DNA from: Hyphomicrobiales bacterium
GTDB taxonomy: Bacteria; Pseudomonadota; Alphaproteobacteria; Rhizobiales; Aestuariivirgaceae
Direction of reading: 5' to 3'
Assembly (NCBI GenBank): GCA_025359265.1
Contig: JANYHB010000027.1
Coordinates: forward strand, 1 to 64,000
Length of the DNA: 64,000 nucleotides
Shown: positions 1 to 13,368 of the stretch, in pieces
Layout of the letters: each line of letters starts with the position of its first letter
How positions within the stretch are numbered: position 1 is the stretch's first letter
Notes under the pieces: model-generated
What the model was told of the DNA's origin: nothing
Seen by the model: the letters and a program-made list of their open reading frames with translations, nothing else
Database searches by the model: none
Made by a program: the position numbers and the translations under genes

Positions 1-942
1 AGAACACACGCGCATGAAAGCAATCCGGTCGCGGTGGTTAGGGTCCATATTGGCCTGAATTTTAAACACCACTCCGGTGAGCCTGGGTTCAATCGCCTTC
101 ACCACGCGCTGCCGGGCTTTTTGATCTCGCGGTGGTGGCGCATAGGCAATGAGTGCATCCAATAAATCGCGAACACCGAAATTCTTCAACGCTGAGCCGA
201 AATAAACTGGCGAAAGATGGCCTTCTAAAAACGCCTGGTGATCAAAAGCGTGCCCGGCCATGGATTGCAGCTCAATCTCTTCGCGGAAATGCACAGCACC
301 GCGCGGCAAAATGTCATCAATCAATTTATCTTGCGGGCCGGAAACTGCAATGCCCTCTGGGTCCTCGTCTATGCGGCGCACGCGGTTGTGGATGAGATCA
401 TAAGTGCCAGTGAAAGTTTTGCCGATGCCGATGGGCCACACCATGGGCACAACTGTGAGGGCCAAGCCCTTTTCAATTTCATCCAGCAGAGCCAAAGGCT
501 CTTGCGCCTCGCGGTCAAACTTGTTGATGAAGGTGACGATGGGAATATCGCGCAAGCGGCAAATTTCAAACAGTTTGCGCGTGCGGTCTTCGATGCCTTT
601 GGCCCCGTCGATCACCATCACGGCAGCATCCACAGCCGTCAGTGTGCGATAGGTGTCTTCGCTGAAGTCTTCGTGGCCTGGTGTATCCAACAAATTGAAT
701 ACCACATTGTTATATTCAAAGGTCATCACCGAGGTGACAACAGAAATGCCTCTGGCCCGTTCAATTGACATCCAGTCCGAGCGGGTGCGCCTGCGGTCAC
801 CCTTGGCGCGCACTTGGCCAGCCAGCTGAATGGCACCACCGAACAGTAACAGCTTTTCGGTTAACGTGGTTTTTCCCGCGTCCGGATGGGAGATGATGGC
901 GAAGGTTCTGCGCCGCTTCGCTTCGGATTGGATGTCTGCCAT
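1..942 (-). CDS. prfC: Peptide chain release factor 3 (translational GTPase), C-terminal part beyond window edge
   Basis: Minus-strand reading from ATG at 942: MADIQSEAKRRRTFAIISHPDAGKTTLTEKLLLFGGAIQLAGQVRAKGDRRRTRSDWMSIERARGISV..., RF3-type G1 and RGISV motifs; open to window start, hence missing from the ORF track. Confidence 0.93.
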   Translation of the reverse strand, partial: MADIQSEAKRRRTFAIISHPDAGKTTLTEKLLLFGGAIQLAGQVRAKGDRRRTRSDWMSIERARGISVVTSVMTFEYNNVVFNLLDTPGHEDFSEDTYRTLTAVDAAVMVIDGAKGIEDRTRKLFEICRLRDIPIVTFINKFDREAQEPLALLDEIEKGLALTVVPMVWPIGIGKTFTGTYDLIHNRVRRIDEDPEGIAVSGPQDKLIDDILPRGAVHFREEIELQSMAGHAFDHQAFLEGHLSPVYFGSALKNFGVRDLLDALIAYAPPPRDQKARQRVVKAIEPRLTGVVFKIQANMDPNHRDRIAFMRVCS

Positions 943-1025
943 GATTGCAGGCGGGCTTAGCTTCATGGGCCTGCAACGTCCAGACTTTCGTTGAATTGGC
1001 TTTGAAGCTATGGCACTAATCGCAA

Positions 1026-1970
1026 ATGACAAATCTGGCTCTCGTTGGGGATATCGGTGGCACGAATGCGCGCTTCGGCTTGCTGGAGCTTGGTTCGATG
1101 GAGGTGCGCGATGTTGAGGTGATGAAGGGGGATGATTTCCACACTTTGGAATCGGTCATTGCCTACTATCTCGACAAGCGCGGCATAACTGAATTAGCCG
1201 CGGCAGCCGTGGACGTGGCAGGCCCCGTGGACCGCGAAGAAGTGCGCCTAACCAACAGACCATGGGTATTCTCGGCTGAATCGCTGCGCATCGCAGCCCA
1301 TGCCAAGCGTTTCCGGCTGCTGAATGATTTTGAGGCCCTGGCGTGGAGCCTGCCGCACATTGCCCAAACTGATCTTGTGCAATTGGGCGGCGAGGCCAAA
1401 AGTGAGCCTTTGGTGAAAGTGGTGCTGGGGCCCGGCACAGGCCTTGGCGGGGCGGCTTTAACACCAACGCCAAGCGGCGGTTGGTTGCCCGTTGCAGGCG
1501 AAATGGGCCATCAAACACTGTGCATCGTCACCGCAGAAGAAATGGCCCTTAAAGACAAGCTGGTAGGCAAGGACAAATTCGCCGAAATCGAAGACGTGCT
1601 CACCGGTCCTGGCATGTTGGCACTCTACAATGTCATTGCTGAAAATCGCATTGCAACAACGCCCGAGCAAGTAATGAAATCTGGCCTGGCGGGCACAGAC
1701 GCTGCGGCAGAAAAAACCTTGCACCACTTCATGACTTTTTTGGTGCGCTTGGCGGGAGATATGGCCATGGCCCTGCAAGCCCGGGGCGGGGTCTATCTGG
1801 CCGGCGGCATTGCACCTTCCCTTGTTGAAAAATTAAAGGCGCCGCAATATCGCGCTGTGTTTGAAGAAAAGGGGCGGCTTTCAGATCATATGAAAACCAT
1901 ACCGCTCTATGTGATCACCGATCCGTTTCCCGCTTTCAAAGGCTGTGCCGCGGCACTCAACGCGAAATGA
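1026..1970 (+). CDS. glk: Glucokinase
   Basis: MTNLALVGDIGGTNARFGLLELG; bacterial glucokinase signature. Confidence 0.92.
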   Translation: MTNLALVGDIGGTNARFGLLELGSMEVRDVEVMKGDDFHTLESVIAYYLDKRGITELAAAAVDVAGPVDREEVRLTNRPWVFSAESLRIAAHAKRFRLLNDFEALAWSLPHIAQTDLVQLGGEAKSEPLVKVVLGPGTGLGGAALTPTPSGGWLPVAGEMGHQTLCIVTAEEMALKDKLVGKDKFAEIEDVLTGPGMLALYNVIAENRIATTPEQVMKSGLAGTDAAAEKTLHHFMTFLVRLAGDMAMALQARGGVYLAGGIAPSLVEKLKAPQYRAVFEEKGRLSDHMKTIPLYVITDPFPAFKGCAAALNAK

Positions 1971-2566
1971 AAAATTCGGTTTTACTGGTCATTGATGTGC
2001 AGAATGATTTCTGCCCAGGTGGATTGCTGGCAGTGAATGGCGGCAACGAAATCGTGCCACTGATTAACAAAATGGCGCACGAATATGCAAATGTGGTGTT
2101 GACTCAGGATTGGCACCCAGCGGGCCATGCGTCTTTCGCGTCTCAGCATGATGGTCTCCAGCCTTTCACGCAAATCGAATTGTCTTATGGCCCCCAAACC
2201 CTATGGCCCGATCATTGTATCATCGGCTCATCAGGTGCTGAATTCCACAATGGTCTGGATCTGCCCTATGCTGAATTGATCATCCGAAAAGGCTTTGACA
2301 AGGCCATCGATTCTTACTCGGCGTTTTTTGAGAACGATCATAAAACTCCCACCGGCCTCGGCGGCTATCTAAAAGAGCGCGGGTTCACCCGTATCACCTG
2401 CGTCGGGCTCGCCTTCGATTACTGCGTGCGTTACTCGGCCGAAGATGCGGTGAAACTAGGTTTCAAAGTGGAAGTAATCGAAGCCGCAACCCGCGCCATT
2501 GGTCTGGGCGGCACGGTGGCAGCAACGAAGAAGAGTTTTGCTGAGCGTGGAGTCGCGTTGCGTTAA
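1967..2566 (+). CDS. pncA: Nicotinamidase / pyrazinamidase
   Basis: LLVIDVQNDFCPGGLLAVNGG, TQDWHPAGHASFAS, GLAFDYCVRYSAEDA; start overlaps glk stop. Confidence 0.94.
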   Translation: MKNSVLLVIDVQNDFCPGGLLAVNGGNEIVPLINKMAHEYANVVLTQDWHPAGHASFASQHDGLQPFTQIELSYGPQTLWPDHCIIGSSGAEFHNGLDLPYAELIIRKGFDKAIDSYSAFFENDHKTPTGLGGYLKERGFTRITCVGLAFDYCVRYSAEDAVKLGFKVEVIEAATRAIGLGGTVAATKKSFAERGVALR

Positions 2567-4002
2567 ACAGAACTCACATAAGCGGTTTTCACCGCCGTAT
2601 AAAACTCTGTCGCATAGCGCCCTTGCTCACGAGGCCCGAAGCTGGAACCCTTGCGGCCACCAAATGCCACATGATAATCCACGCCAGCCGTAGGCAAGTT
2701 CACCATTACCATGCCCGCTTGCGCTTTGCGGCGGAAGTCATTGGCTGATTTGAGCGACTGTGTGTAAATGCCTGACGACAAACCAAACGGCGTGTCATTA
2801 GCCACGGCCAAAGCTTCCTCATAGGAATCCACCTTGATTACCGTAGCCACTGGCCCGAAGATTTCTTCTTGGTTGATGCGCATGGAATTTCTGGTTTTCA
2901 CAAACAATGCGGGTGAAAGATAATAGCCTTTGGTGTCGCGGTTCAAACGTTCGCCACCCCATGCCAGCTCAGCGCCTTCTTCGCGGCCAATACGGATGTA
3001 GTCCTCATCTTGTTTCATCTGTGTTTCATCAACCACCGGGCCGATTTGTGTACCCTCTTTCAAAGCGTGATCAACCTTCAGGCCTTTCAACGCGGTGATG
3101 GCTTTATCCACAAAGGCATCGTAGATTTTGCTCTGCACGATAAGGCGCGAAGACGCTGTGCAACGCTGGCCGGTTTGGAAAAAGGCACCATCTACAGCTC
3201 CGGCAACAGCGGCATCCAGGTTTGCATCATCCAAGATCACCAAGGGATTCTTGCCGCCCATCTCTAATTGAAATTTGCGGTTATGCGCGATGCAAGCCTG
3301 CGCCACTTTTGCACCAGTCCCGACTGAGCCCGTAAAGGAAAGGGCATTCACATCTTTCGAATCAAGCATGGCTTGACCCACAACCGAACCACGCCCCATC
3401 ACCAAATTAAAGACGCCTTTGGGCAAGCCAGAGCGCGATATAATTTCAGCAAGCGCCCAAGCAGTCGCCGGCACCAGATCAGCAGGTTTGAATACCACGG
3501 CATTGCCATAAGCCAAAGCCGGCGCAATTTTCCAAGCCGGAATGGCGATGGGGAAATTCCATGGGCAGATGAGGCCCACCACGCCAACCGCTTCACGCGT
3601 GATCGTCACATCCACATTGGGCCGCACGGACGAAACCTGTGTGCCCTCAATGCGCAAGGCTTCCTGTGCAAAGAATTTGAAAATCTGCGCTGCTCGCGTG
3701 GTCTCGGCAATGCCATTGGCCAAAGGTTTGCCCTCTTCGCGCGAAAGTATGCGGCCGATTTCTTCTTTGCGGGCGAGAAGTTCCGTGCCGATCATCTCCA
3801 GCGCATCGCAGCGTTGCTGTGGCGTTGAAAGCCCCCAAGCAAAGCTGGCGGATTTGGCTGCTGCGATGGCTTCCTCAGTTTGCGCTTTGTTGGCCTGAGT
3901 GAATTCACCTACCACATCGCTGATGTCCGATGGGTTGATGTCCGTGGTTACACCCACGCCTTCCATCCAACTACCTGCAATGAAATTCTGCTTTGCAGCC
4001 AT
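2563..4002 (-). CDS. NAD(P)-dependent aldehyde dehydrogenase (alpha-ketoglutarate semialdehyde dehydrogenase-like)
   Basis: ALDH family motifs: [66 protein letters not shown]; start likely MAAKQNF at 4002. Confidence 0.88.
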   Translation of the reverse strand: MAAKQNFIAGSWMEGVGVTTDINPSDISDVVGEFTQANKAQTEEAIAAAKSASFAWGLSTPQQRCDALEMIGTELLARKEEIGRILSREEGKPLANGIAETTRAAQIFKFFAQEALRIEGTQVSSVRPNVDVTITREAVGVVGLICPWNFPIAIPAWKIAPALAYGNAVVFKPADLVPATAWALAEIISRSGLPKGVFNLVMGRGSVVGQAMLDSKDVNALSFTGSVGTGAKVAQACIAHNRKFQLEMGGKNPLVILDDANLDAAVAGAVDGAFFQTGQRCTASSRLIVQSKIYDAFVDKAITALKGLKVDHALKEGTQIGPVVDETQMKQDEDYIRIGREEGAELAWGGERLNRDTKGYYLSPALFVKTRNSMRINQEEIFGPVATVIKVDSYEEALAVANDTPFGLSSGIYTQSLKSANDFRRKAQAGMVMVNLPTAGVDYHVAFGGRKGSSFGPREQGRYATEFYTAVKTAYVSSV

Positions 4003-4071
4003 GCTCAAATTCCTCAATTAATTTGTATGATAATTAGCAGACTTGTTCAGTGAGGCAAAGCGGCGAAACCA

Positions 4072-7630
<3,559 letters not shown>

Positions 7631-7633
7631 CAG

Positions 7634-8746
7634 TTAGACACGCATCGGCATCAGCACAAAGAGTGAGTGTTCATCTTTCGGATCGCGCACCACGGTGGGC
7701 GAGCCGGCGTCATTAAACTCAAAGCGCATGGTTTCAGCCTTCACTTGCGAAGCAACGTCTAAAAGATAGCGTGAATTGAAGCCAATTTCCATCGGCTCAC
7801 GGTCATACGCAACCTGGATTTCCTCTTCGGCAGAGCCAGAGTCTGGGTTGTTCACCACCATTGTCAGCTTGCCCTCGCCCAACGCCAGTTTCACCGCACG
7901 GCTTTTTTCAAATGAGATGGTGGACACACGGTCCACCGCTTCGGCAAACTGCTTGGCATCTGCTACCAAAATCTTGTCATTGCCGCGCGGGATCACGCGC
8001 TCATAGTCTGGGAAAGTGCCATCGATCAGTTTAGACGTCAGCACGAGCTTGCCCGCTTTGAAGCGGATTTTCTGTGACGAGATGGAAACCTCAACTTCGC
8101 CATCATCGCCTTCCAGCAGCTTCACCAGTTCCAAAACTGTTTTACGCGGCACAATGATGCCAGGCATGTCTTGCGCCCCGGCAGGCAGCGCCATTTGGCT
8201 TTGCGCCAACCGGTGGCCGTCAGTTGCCACGGCGCGCAAGTGATTGCCCAGTTTCACCTCATGAAAATAAATTCCATTGAGATAATACCGCGTTTCTTCA
8301 GTTGAAATGGCAAACCGCGTGCGCTCAATTAGGAAGCGCAGCTCGGTTGAGGCCAGCGTAAATGTATTGCCAAACTCACCGCTGGAAAGATCAGGAAAAT
8401 CCTCAGGCGGCAAAGCTTGCAAAGCAAAACGTGAGCGACCGGCCACGATGGCCACGCGGCCTTTGTCGCCGGCTTGGTTAAGTTCGAGCTGGGCCCCATC
8501 AGGCAGTTTGCGCACAATGTCATAAACCATGTGGGCGGGCACGGTGGCCGCACCCTCTTGGGCCACGTCAGCGGCTACAGATTCTACAATCTCAAGATCA
8601 AGATCAGTGGCCGTGAGCTTCACCTCGCCGCCCTTGGCATGAATCATGACGTTGGATAGAATAGGAATGGTATTGCGCCGCTCCACCACACTCTGAACGT
8701 GATTCAACGCTTTTAAAAAAGCCGATTTTTCAAGTGTAACGCGCAT
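7634..8746 (-). CDS. dnaN: DNA polymerase III beta sliding clamp
   Basis: MRVTLEKSAFLKALNHVQSVVERRNTIPILSNV...FVLMPMRV; likely start at 8746. Confidence 0.97.
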   Translation of the reverse strand: MRVTLEKSAFLKALNHVQSVVERRNTIPILSNVMIHAKGGEVKLTATDLDLEIVESVAADVAQEGAATVPAHMVYDIVRKLPDGAQLELNQAGDKGRVAIVAGRSRFALQALPPEDFPDLSSGEFGNTFTLASTELRFLIERTRFAISTEETRYYLNGIYFHEVKLGNHLRAVATDGHRLAQSQMALPAGAQDMPGIIVPRKTVLELVKLLEGDDGEVEVSISSQKIRFKAGKLVLTSKLIDGTFPDYERVIPRGNDKILVADAKQFAEAVDRVSTISFEKSRAVKLALGEGKLTMVVNNPDSGSAEEEIQVAYDREPMEIGFNSRYLLDVASQVKAETMRFEFNDAGSPTVVRDPKDEHSLFVLMPMRV

Positions 8747-8804
8747 GCTGCTGACTGTCCCTTTGGACAAGAGACAATGGCGAAACTACGCACCAAATTC
8801 AAGT

Positions 8805-10244
8805 TTATTGCTGCTCAACCAACCTTATCAACAGGGCGAGCTCACGAGCCAGTTTGTCATCATTCTTCATCTGCTGGTCAATTTTACGCACCGCATGAAG
8901 AACGGTAGAGTGATCACGCCCGCCAAAACGGCGGCCAATTTCCGGAAGCGAACGCGCGGTCAGCTTTTTGGCCAAATACATCCCAATTTGGCGCGGCATA
9001 ACCACCTCGCGGGCACGGCGCGGCGAAAGCAAATCATTGCGGCCCACATTATAGTGGCGGCTGATCACTTTCAGAATGTCTTCGATCTTGATCCGGCTGG
9101 TATCAGCCGATCCTGCCGCATCACGCAAAACCATGGACGCCAGATCAACGGTGATGGATGATTTATTGAACTGTTGATAGGCCACCAGCTTGTTCAAGGC
9201 ACCTTCCAACTCCCGGCCACCACCGGTAATCCGCTCTGCTACAAGCGCCAGTATTTCCGGTGCAATGGTGGTCGACGGATCATTGCGCAACATGATCATG
9301 TGGCGCTGTTCCACAATTTTGCGGCGTTGCTCCACATCGGGTGTTTCAATATCAATCACCAACCCACCCAACAGGCGTGAGCGCATGCGCTGATCAATCG
9401 TATCAAGTTGCGTTGGCGGCACGTCGGCCGCAATCACCACTTGCCGTTTCGCATCCACCAACGAATTGAAGGCATGGCTAAATTCCTGCAGCATGGCTTT
9501 GCCTTGGAGGAACTGGAAATCATCAATCAACAATACATCCACGTTGCTGAATTGGTCTTTGAAGGCCAGTGTATCGCGGTTGCGAATGGCATGAATGAAG
9601 CCATACATAAAACGTTCTGCCGTCAGCATCAAAACCTTGCGGCCCGGTTGCAGCTGGCGCACGCGTTGGGCCAAACCATTCAATAAATGGGTTTTGCCCA
9701 AGCCCGCGGCTGAGTGAATATAGAGGGGGTTGAACGTCAAAGCTTGGCCCGCGGTGCCGTTGGCCACGCGCATCACGGCGGCATGGGCCAGCTGGTTGGA
9801 AGCACCAATCACGAACGTATCAAAAGTTTGGGTCTCATCCAAAGCCGCGCCGCGCTCTGGCACAAGAAGTGATTGGATTTGCGCCGCCGTTGCACTGTTG
9901 CGTTCCGGCGATGGTGACCGTGGCGCATCACTGCCAACTGACTTGGTGGATTCGCCTTGCTGCCTCACACGAACATGGAGCGACTGCAAAACGCCCATCT
10001 CACCCTCAGCCACTTTACGCAGCTTGTTGACATAATGGTTCTCAATCCAACTTTTTAGAAAGCGAGTGGGAACGGAAACCGTCAATTGTCCGAGTGAAAG
10101 TTCTTCACAGTCCATGCGGGCAAACCAGCTATTAAAGAGATCATCTCCCAACTCAGCCTTTAGCCTGGCCGCCACTTTGCTCCACTGACTACGCAACAAC
10201 ACTTTGTTATCAGTGCCTAACCGCTCAACCGCTGCTTGTTTCAT
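8805..10244 (-). CDS. dnaA: Chromosomal replication initiator DnaA
   Basis: AAA+ [28 protein letters not shown]-terminal [17 protein letters not shown]. Confidence 0.98.
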   Translation of the reverse strand: MKQAAVERLGTDNKVLLRSQWSKVAARLKAELGDDLFNSWFARMDCEELSLGQLTVSVPTRFLKSWIENHYVNKLRKVAEGEMGVLQSLHVRVRQQGESTKSVGSDAPRSPSPERNSATAAQIQSLLVPERGAALDETQTFDTFVIGASNQLAHAAVMRVANGTAGQALTFNPLYIHSAAGLGKTHLLNGLAQRVRQLQPGRKVLMLTAERFMYGFIHAIRNRDTLAFKDQFSNVDVLLIDDFQFLQGKAMLQEFSHAFNSLVDAKRQVVIAADVPPTQLDTIDQRMRSRLLGGLVIDIETPDVEQRRKIVEQRHMIMLRNDPSTTIAPEILALVAERITGGGRELEGALNKLVAYQQFNKSSITVDLASMVLRDAAGSADTSRIKIEDILKVISRHYNVGRNDLLSPRRAREVVMPRQIGMYLAKKLTARSLPEIGRRFGGRDHSTVLHAVRKIDQQMKNDDKLARELALLIRLVEQQ

Positions 10245-10665
10245 TTTGCCTCATGCCCATAAGTCTGCATTCACATGCCAAGAGCATGTGTTGCTTGTGT
10301 TTCAACAATTTTAGAATTAGGGAGCTTTGCCCCCATGAACACACCAACTCACTGCACTAATCGTCCAAACTCATAACTCTTCCCCCACCATCAAGCTGAA
10401 CACTTGAAACCCTATCGTAAAACTCGGATGCGTGATTGCCTCTCCCGCCACCTCTCGTGAAAAACGCTAGTCAAACCTGCGGTGACCCTGCAATAAGTTT
10501 TGCAAGTCCTTCCGTACACGGAGCATGGAATTGCCGATAATATGGCCCTACTTCTTCGTAAGTGTTTATATTAAGTATCTGAATTATATGTATAAAAAGT
10601 GGTAGCACCTTAATTTGTCACAGATGCAATAAATGCGTCAAAGCTGGCTTTGGTTAGCCAAAAAC

Positions 10666-10680
10666 TTAACAATTCATTAA
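10666..10680. promoter_or_regulatory. Candidate CtrA-binding box (TTAA-N7-TTAA) in dnaA-rpsT intergenic region
   Basis: TTAAcaattcaTTAA, exact match to the CtrA full-site consensus. Confidence 0.5.
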
Positions 10681-10768
10681 CAACTGAACCTAAATTTTTC
10701 ACCAACCGTCATAAGCCATTGATTTTATTTGTCTTTGCCTGTCACTAACCTTCCGTGTTCGGACAAAC

Positions 10769-10803
10769 AAAAACGCCGCGCGAGGTTTCGAGCGGCGTTT
10801 CGT
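10769..10803 (-). terminator. Rho-independent terminator of rpsT
   Basis: AAACGCCGC-gcgaggtttcga-GCGGCGTTT inverted repeat; T-tract on the minus strand, downstream of rpsT. Confidence 0.85.
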
Positions 10804-10855
10804 TTAGATTAACTGAGTAGAATTCAGGCGCACGGTCGCGCCAAGACCGGCGAGC

Positions 10856-11122
10856 CTAGCCCTTCATGGCCCGAACGCGCAGCGTCAACCGCGAAACTTT
10901 CCGCGACGCGGCGTTTTTGTGCATTACACCTTTATTGGCACCGCGCATCACTTCCGTCGTGGCCAGCTTCAAGGCGCTTTCAGCGTCTACCTTCTTGCCC
11001 TCAACAATCGCTTCTTCAACTTTGCGCACGGATGTGCGCACTTTGCTGATGCGGTTCCTGTTTACAGTCGCTTTGCGCGCCGAGCTGCGGGCGGCTTTTT
11101 TGGCAGATGAAGTATTGGCCAT
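10856..11122 (-). CDS. rpsT: 30S ribosomal protein S20
   Basis: [39 protein letters not shown]. Confidence 0.97.
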   Translation of the reverse strand: MANTSSAKKAARSSARKATVNRNRISKVRTSVRKVEEAIVEGKKVDAESALKLATTEVMRGANKGVMHKNAASRKVSRLTLRVRAMKG

Positions 11123-11292
11123 GAATGATCCTAGTTAAACTTTAAAACTGTTGGTGTCTGAATCGGGGCCGAGACAGGTTCCTGAACGCTAAGTCCAAGA
11201 AACGCTTCACAGCTTGAGAATGGCGGGCTTATAGTAAGCCAAATTCAAACCGTCAACCGCCGATTCTTCAGTTCGCTTGTGGGAGTAAACTT

Positions 11293-11640
11293 GTGACGCA
11301 ATATAGTGAAAATCGCCCGTGGGGTTCCTTTCATGTGTTGGATGAAAGCCAGGGTTATAAAGTGAAACGCATTGTGGTGAAAGAGGGCGGCCGCCTTTCG
11401 TTGCAAAGCCACAAACACCGCGCTGAACATTGGACAGTGGTTGAAGGTACGGCCACAGTCACCGTGGATGTCAAGGTTGCAGCTATGACGCGCGGCCAAG
11501 CAGTGGATATTCCCCTCGGCGCAAAACATCGCCTCGAGAATCTGCACAAAGGTGAAGTCACGTTGATTGAAGTGCAGTTCGGCGCCTATCTCGGCGAAGA
11601 TGATATCATTCGCTATGAAGATGCTTATGCCCGCGCCTGA
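11293..11640 (+). CDS. Cupin protein, mannose-6-phosphate isomerase type II-like domain
   Basis: RPWGSFHVLDESQGYKVKRIVVKEGGRLSLQSHKHRAEHWTVVEGTATVT, PMI type II C-terminal cupin. Confidence 0.85.
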   Translation: MTQYSENRPWGSFHVLDESQGYKVKRIVVKEGGRLSLQSHKHRAEHWTVVEGTATVTVDVKVAAMTRGQAVDIPLGAKHRLENLHKGEVTLIEVQFGAYLGEDDIIRYEDAYARA

Positions 11641-12565
11641 TGGTGTCAAAAACCATGCGCCCGGCACCGTCACCAAGAAGCAGCACGAACGGCGCATTGG
11701 CGTGGATATCGGAGGTACCAAAATCGACGCTTTGGTTTTTGACCACGCCGACAAAGTGATATTCGAAAAGCGCATCGATACCCCAAAAGACTATGAACCC
11801 ATGATCAAAGCTGTTGCAGGTTTGGTTGAAGAGGCCGGCAAAGGCACAGTGGGGATTGGCGCGCCAGGTTCTGGCGATCCCGAAACGGGGGTATGGCGAA
11901 ACTCCAATTTTGTGGCCTCTAACGGTCAAACTTTGGCGAAAGACTTGGAGGCGGCTATTGGCCGCCCCATTCGTATCGAGAATGATGCCAATTGCTTTGC
12001 TTTGTCAGAAGCCAAAGACGGCGCTGGCGCGGGGTTTGGCAGCATCGCTTTTTTTACCATCGGCACGGGCCTCGGCGGTGGCTTGGTAATTGATGGCAAA
12101 ATCATTCGCGGGGCACATGCCGAAGCTGCTGAATTTGGCCACACCGGCCTGCCTTGGATGACCGAGCTTGATTGGCCGCCGGTCAAATGCTTTTGCGGCA
12201 AGCAGGGATGCGCTGAAATGTATGTGTCTGGCACCGGTTTGGTGCTGGATTACAAGCGCGTCACGGGATTTGAACTCACCGGCCAGGAAATTATCGCGCG
12301 TGCAAGGCTAGGGGCCGTTGCCGCAGCCGCAGCACTGATGCGCATGCAAGACCGTTTCGCCCGCATCTGCGCCAATATTCTGAATGTGATCGATCCCGAC
12401 ATCTTCGTCATGGGCGGTGGCTTGTCAACCCTGCCGGAGCTGGTGGAGGAATTGCCCCCTCACATCGCTCGCTATACATTCAGCGGCAAGGCCATACCGC
12501 GCGTTGAAAGAGCAAAACACGGCGGCAACAGCGGCGTGCGCGGTGCAGCCAGGTTGTGGGGTTAA
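11621..12565 (+). CDS. ROK family sugar kinase
   Basis: RRIGVDIGGTKIDALVF, GIGAPGSGDPETG, IENDANCFALSEA, CFCGKQGCAEMYVSG; start probably 11615-11627, overlapping the cupin gene; ends ...GGNSGVRGAARLWG*. Confidence 0.9.
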   Translation: MLMPAPDGVKNHAPGTVTKKQHERRIGVDIGGTKIDALVFDHADKVIFEKRIDTPKDYEPMIKAVAGLVEEAGKGTVGIGAPGSGDPETGVWRNSNFVASNGQTLAKDLEAAIGRPIRIENDANCFALSEAKDGAGAGFGSIAFFTIGTGLGGGLVIDGKIIRGAHAEAAEFGHTGLPWMTELDWPPVKCFCGKQGCAEMYVSGTGLVLDYKRVTGFELTGQEIIARARLGAVAAAAALMRMQDRFARICANILNVIDPDIFVMGGGLSTLPELVEELPPHIARYTFSGKAIPRVERAKHGGNSGVRGAARLWG

Positions 12566-12583
12566 ACGGTGTTATAGTAACGC

Positions 12584-12612
12584 TTGACGTTAATAACGAC
12601 ATCCATTATTAT
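12584..12612 (+). promoter_or_regulatory. Candidate sigma70 promoter of higBA
   Basis: TTGACG (12584-12589), 17 bp spacer, TATTAT (12607-12612); higB ATG at 12621. Confidence 0.6.
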
Positions 12613-12620
12613 ATGTAATC

Positions 12621-12899
12621 ATGATCAAGTCATTCGCTGACGCGGACACCAAGCGCTTGTTTGAGCTTGGTCATGTGCGGCGTTGGGCCAGCATTGAGCG
12701 ACAGGCGCTGCGCAAAGTGGTGCAACTCGATCTCGCCGTGACTTTGGGTGACATGCGAGTGCCACCCGGCAATCGGTTGGAGGCCCTGAGTGGGAATCGC
12801 AAAGGTCAATGGAGTATCCGCATCAATGACCAGTTCCGCTTGTGTTTCCGCTGGACTGACGAAGGCCCCACAGATGTTGAAATCGTTGACTATCATTAG
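12621..12899 (+). CDS. higB: HigB/RelE-superfamily toxin
   Basis: MIKSFADADTKRLFE...LVTLGDMRVPPGNRLEAL-like, GQWSIRINDQFRLCFRW; 92 aa followed by higA. Confidence 0.92.
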   Translation: MIKSFADADTKRLFELGHVRRWASIERQALRKVVQLDLAVTLGDMRVPPGNRLEALSGNRKGQWSIRINDQFRLCFRWTDEGPTDVEIVDYH

Positions 12900-12911
12900 A
12901 GGAATGAGAGC

Positions 12912-13211
12912 ATGGCAAAAGTTTTGAAGCCCGTTTCTCCGGGAGAGATGCTGCAAGAGGAGTTCCTTACACCCTTGGGCATGACAAAATACCGCTTGGC
13001 CAAAAGCATCGGCGTTCCGGCCCAGCGCGTTGGTGAGATTATTGCGGGCAAGCGGGGCATAACGGCGGATACCGATTTGCGGCTGTGCCGTTTCTTTGGT
13101 CTGTCCGACGGATGGTGGCTGCGTTTGCAGGCCAACCACGACACCGCCCTCGCCAAAAAAAAGTTGGCAGGAGAATTGGCCAAGATCGTGCCGCTGAAGA
13201 ATGCGGCTTAG
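12912..13211 (+). CDS. higA: HigA-family HTH antitoxin
   Basis: PVSPGEMLQEEFLTPLGMTKYRLAKSIGVPAQRVGEIIAGKRGITADTDLRLCRFFG. Confidence 0.93.
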   Translation: MAKVLKPVSPGEMLQEEFLTPLGMTKYRLAKSIGVPAQRVGEIIAGKRGITADTDLRLCRFFGLSDGWWLRLQANHDTALAKKKLAGELAKIVPLKNAA

Positions 13212-13244
13212 GGTCCCCGCCAAGCCATCCATGCCTAGCCCGCA

Positions 13245-13297
13245 CCAAATGGGGCGGCAACAGCGGCGTGCGAGGCGCGGCAAGGTTATGGGATTAA
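13245..13297 (+). pseudogene. Displaced/duplicated 3' end of ROK kinase gene (codons for ARTKWGGNSGVRGAARLWD*)
   Basis: Matches ROK C-terminus RAKHGGNSGVRGAARLWG*; 20/20 nt identity (12521-12540 vs 13253-13272), then mostly synonymous differences up to the stop. Confidence 0.85.
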
Positions 13298-13368
13298 ATT
13301 GAAAATGCCCCGATTAGTCAAATCGATGAAGTTGTATAGTTTTATTATGATGCTGGAAGGGTAGTAAC

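Noticed and set aside
4018-4071. GntR-like operator between gyrB and the aldehyde dehydrogenase gene (TTAATTTGTATGATAATTAG)
   Set aside because: Only a short imperfect inverted repeat in AT-rich spacer; too weak to report.
10245-10855. Candidate oriC next to dnaA
   Set aside because: AT-rich with a CtrA box, but no cluster of DnaA boxes (TTATCCACA-like) was seen; only an isolated TTATCAACA at about 8824 inside dnaA. Left as regulatory region only.
13085-13297. 70-aa ORF overlapping higA
   Set aside because: Out-of-frame with higA; only its last ~18 codons are meaningful, as the duplicated ROK tail.
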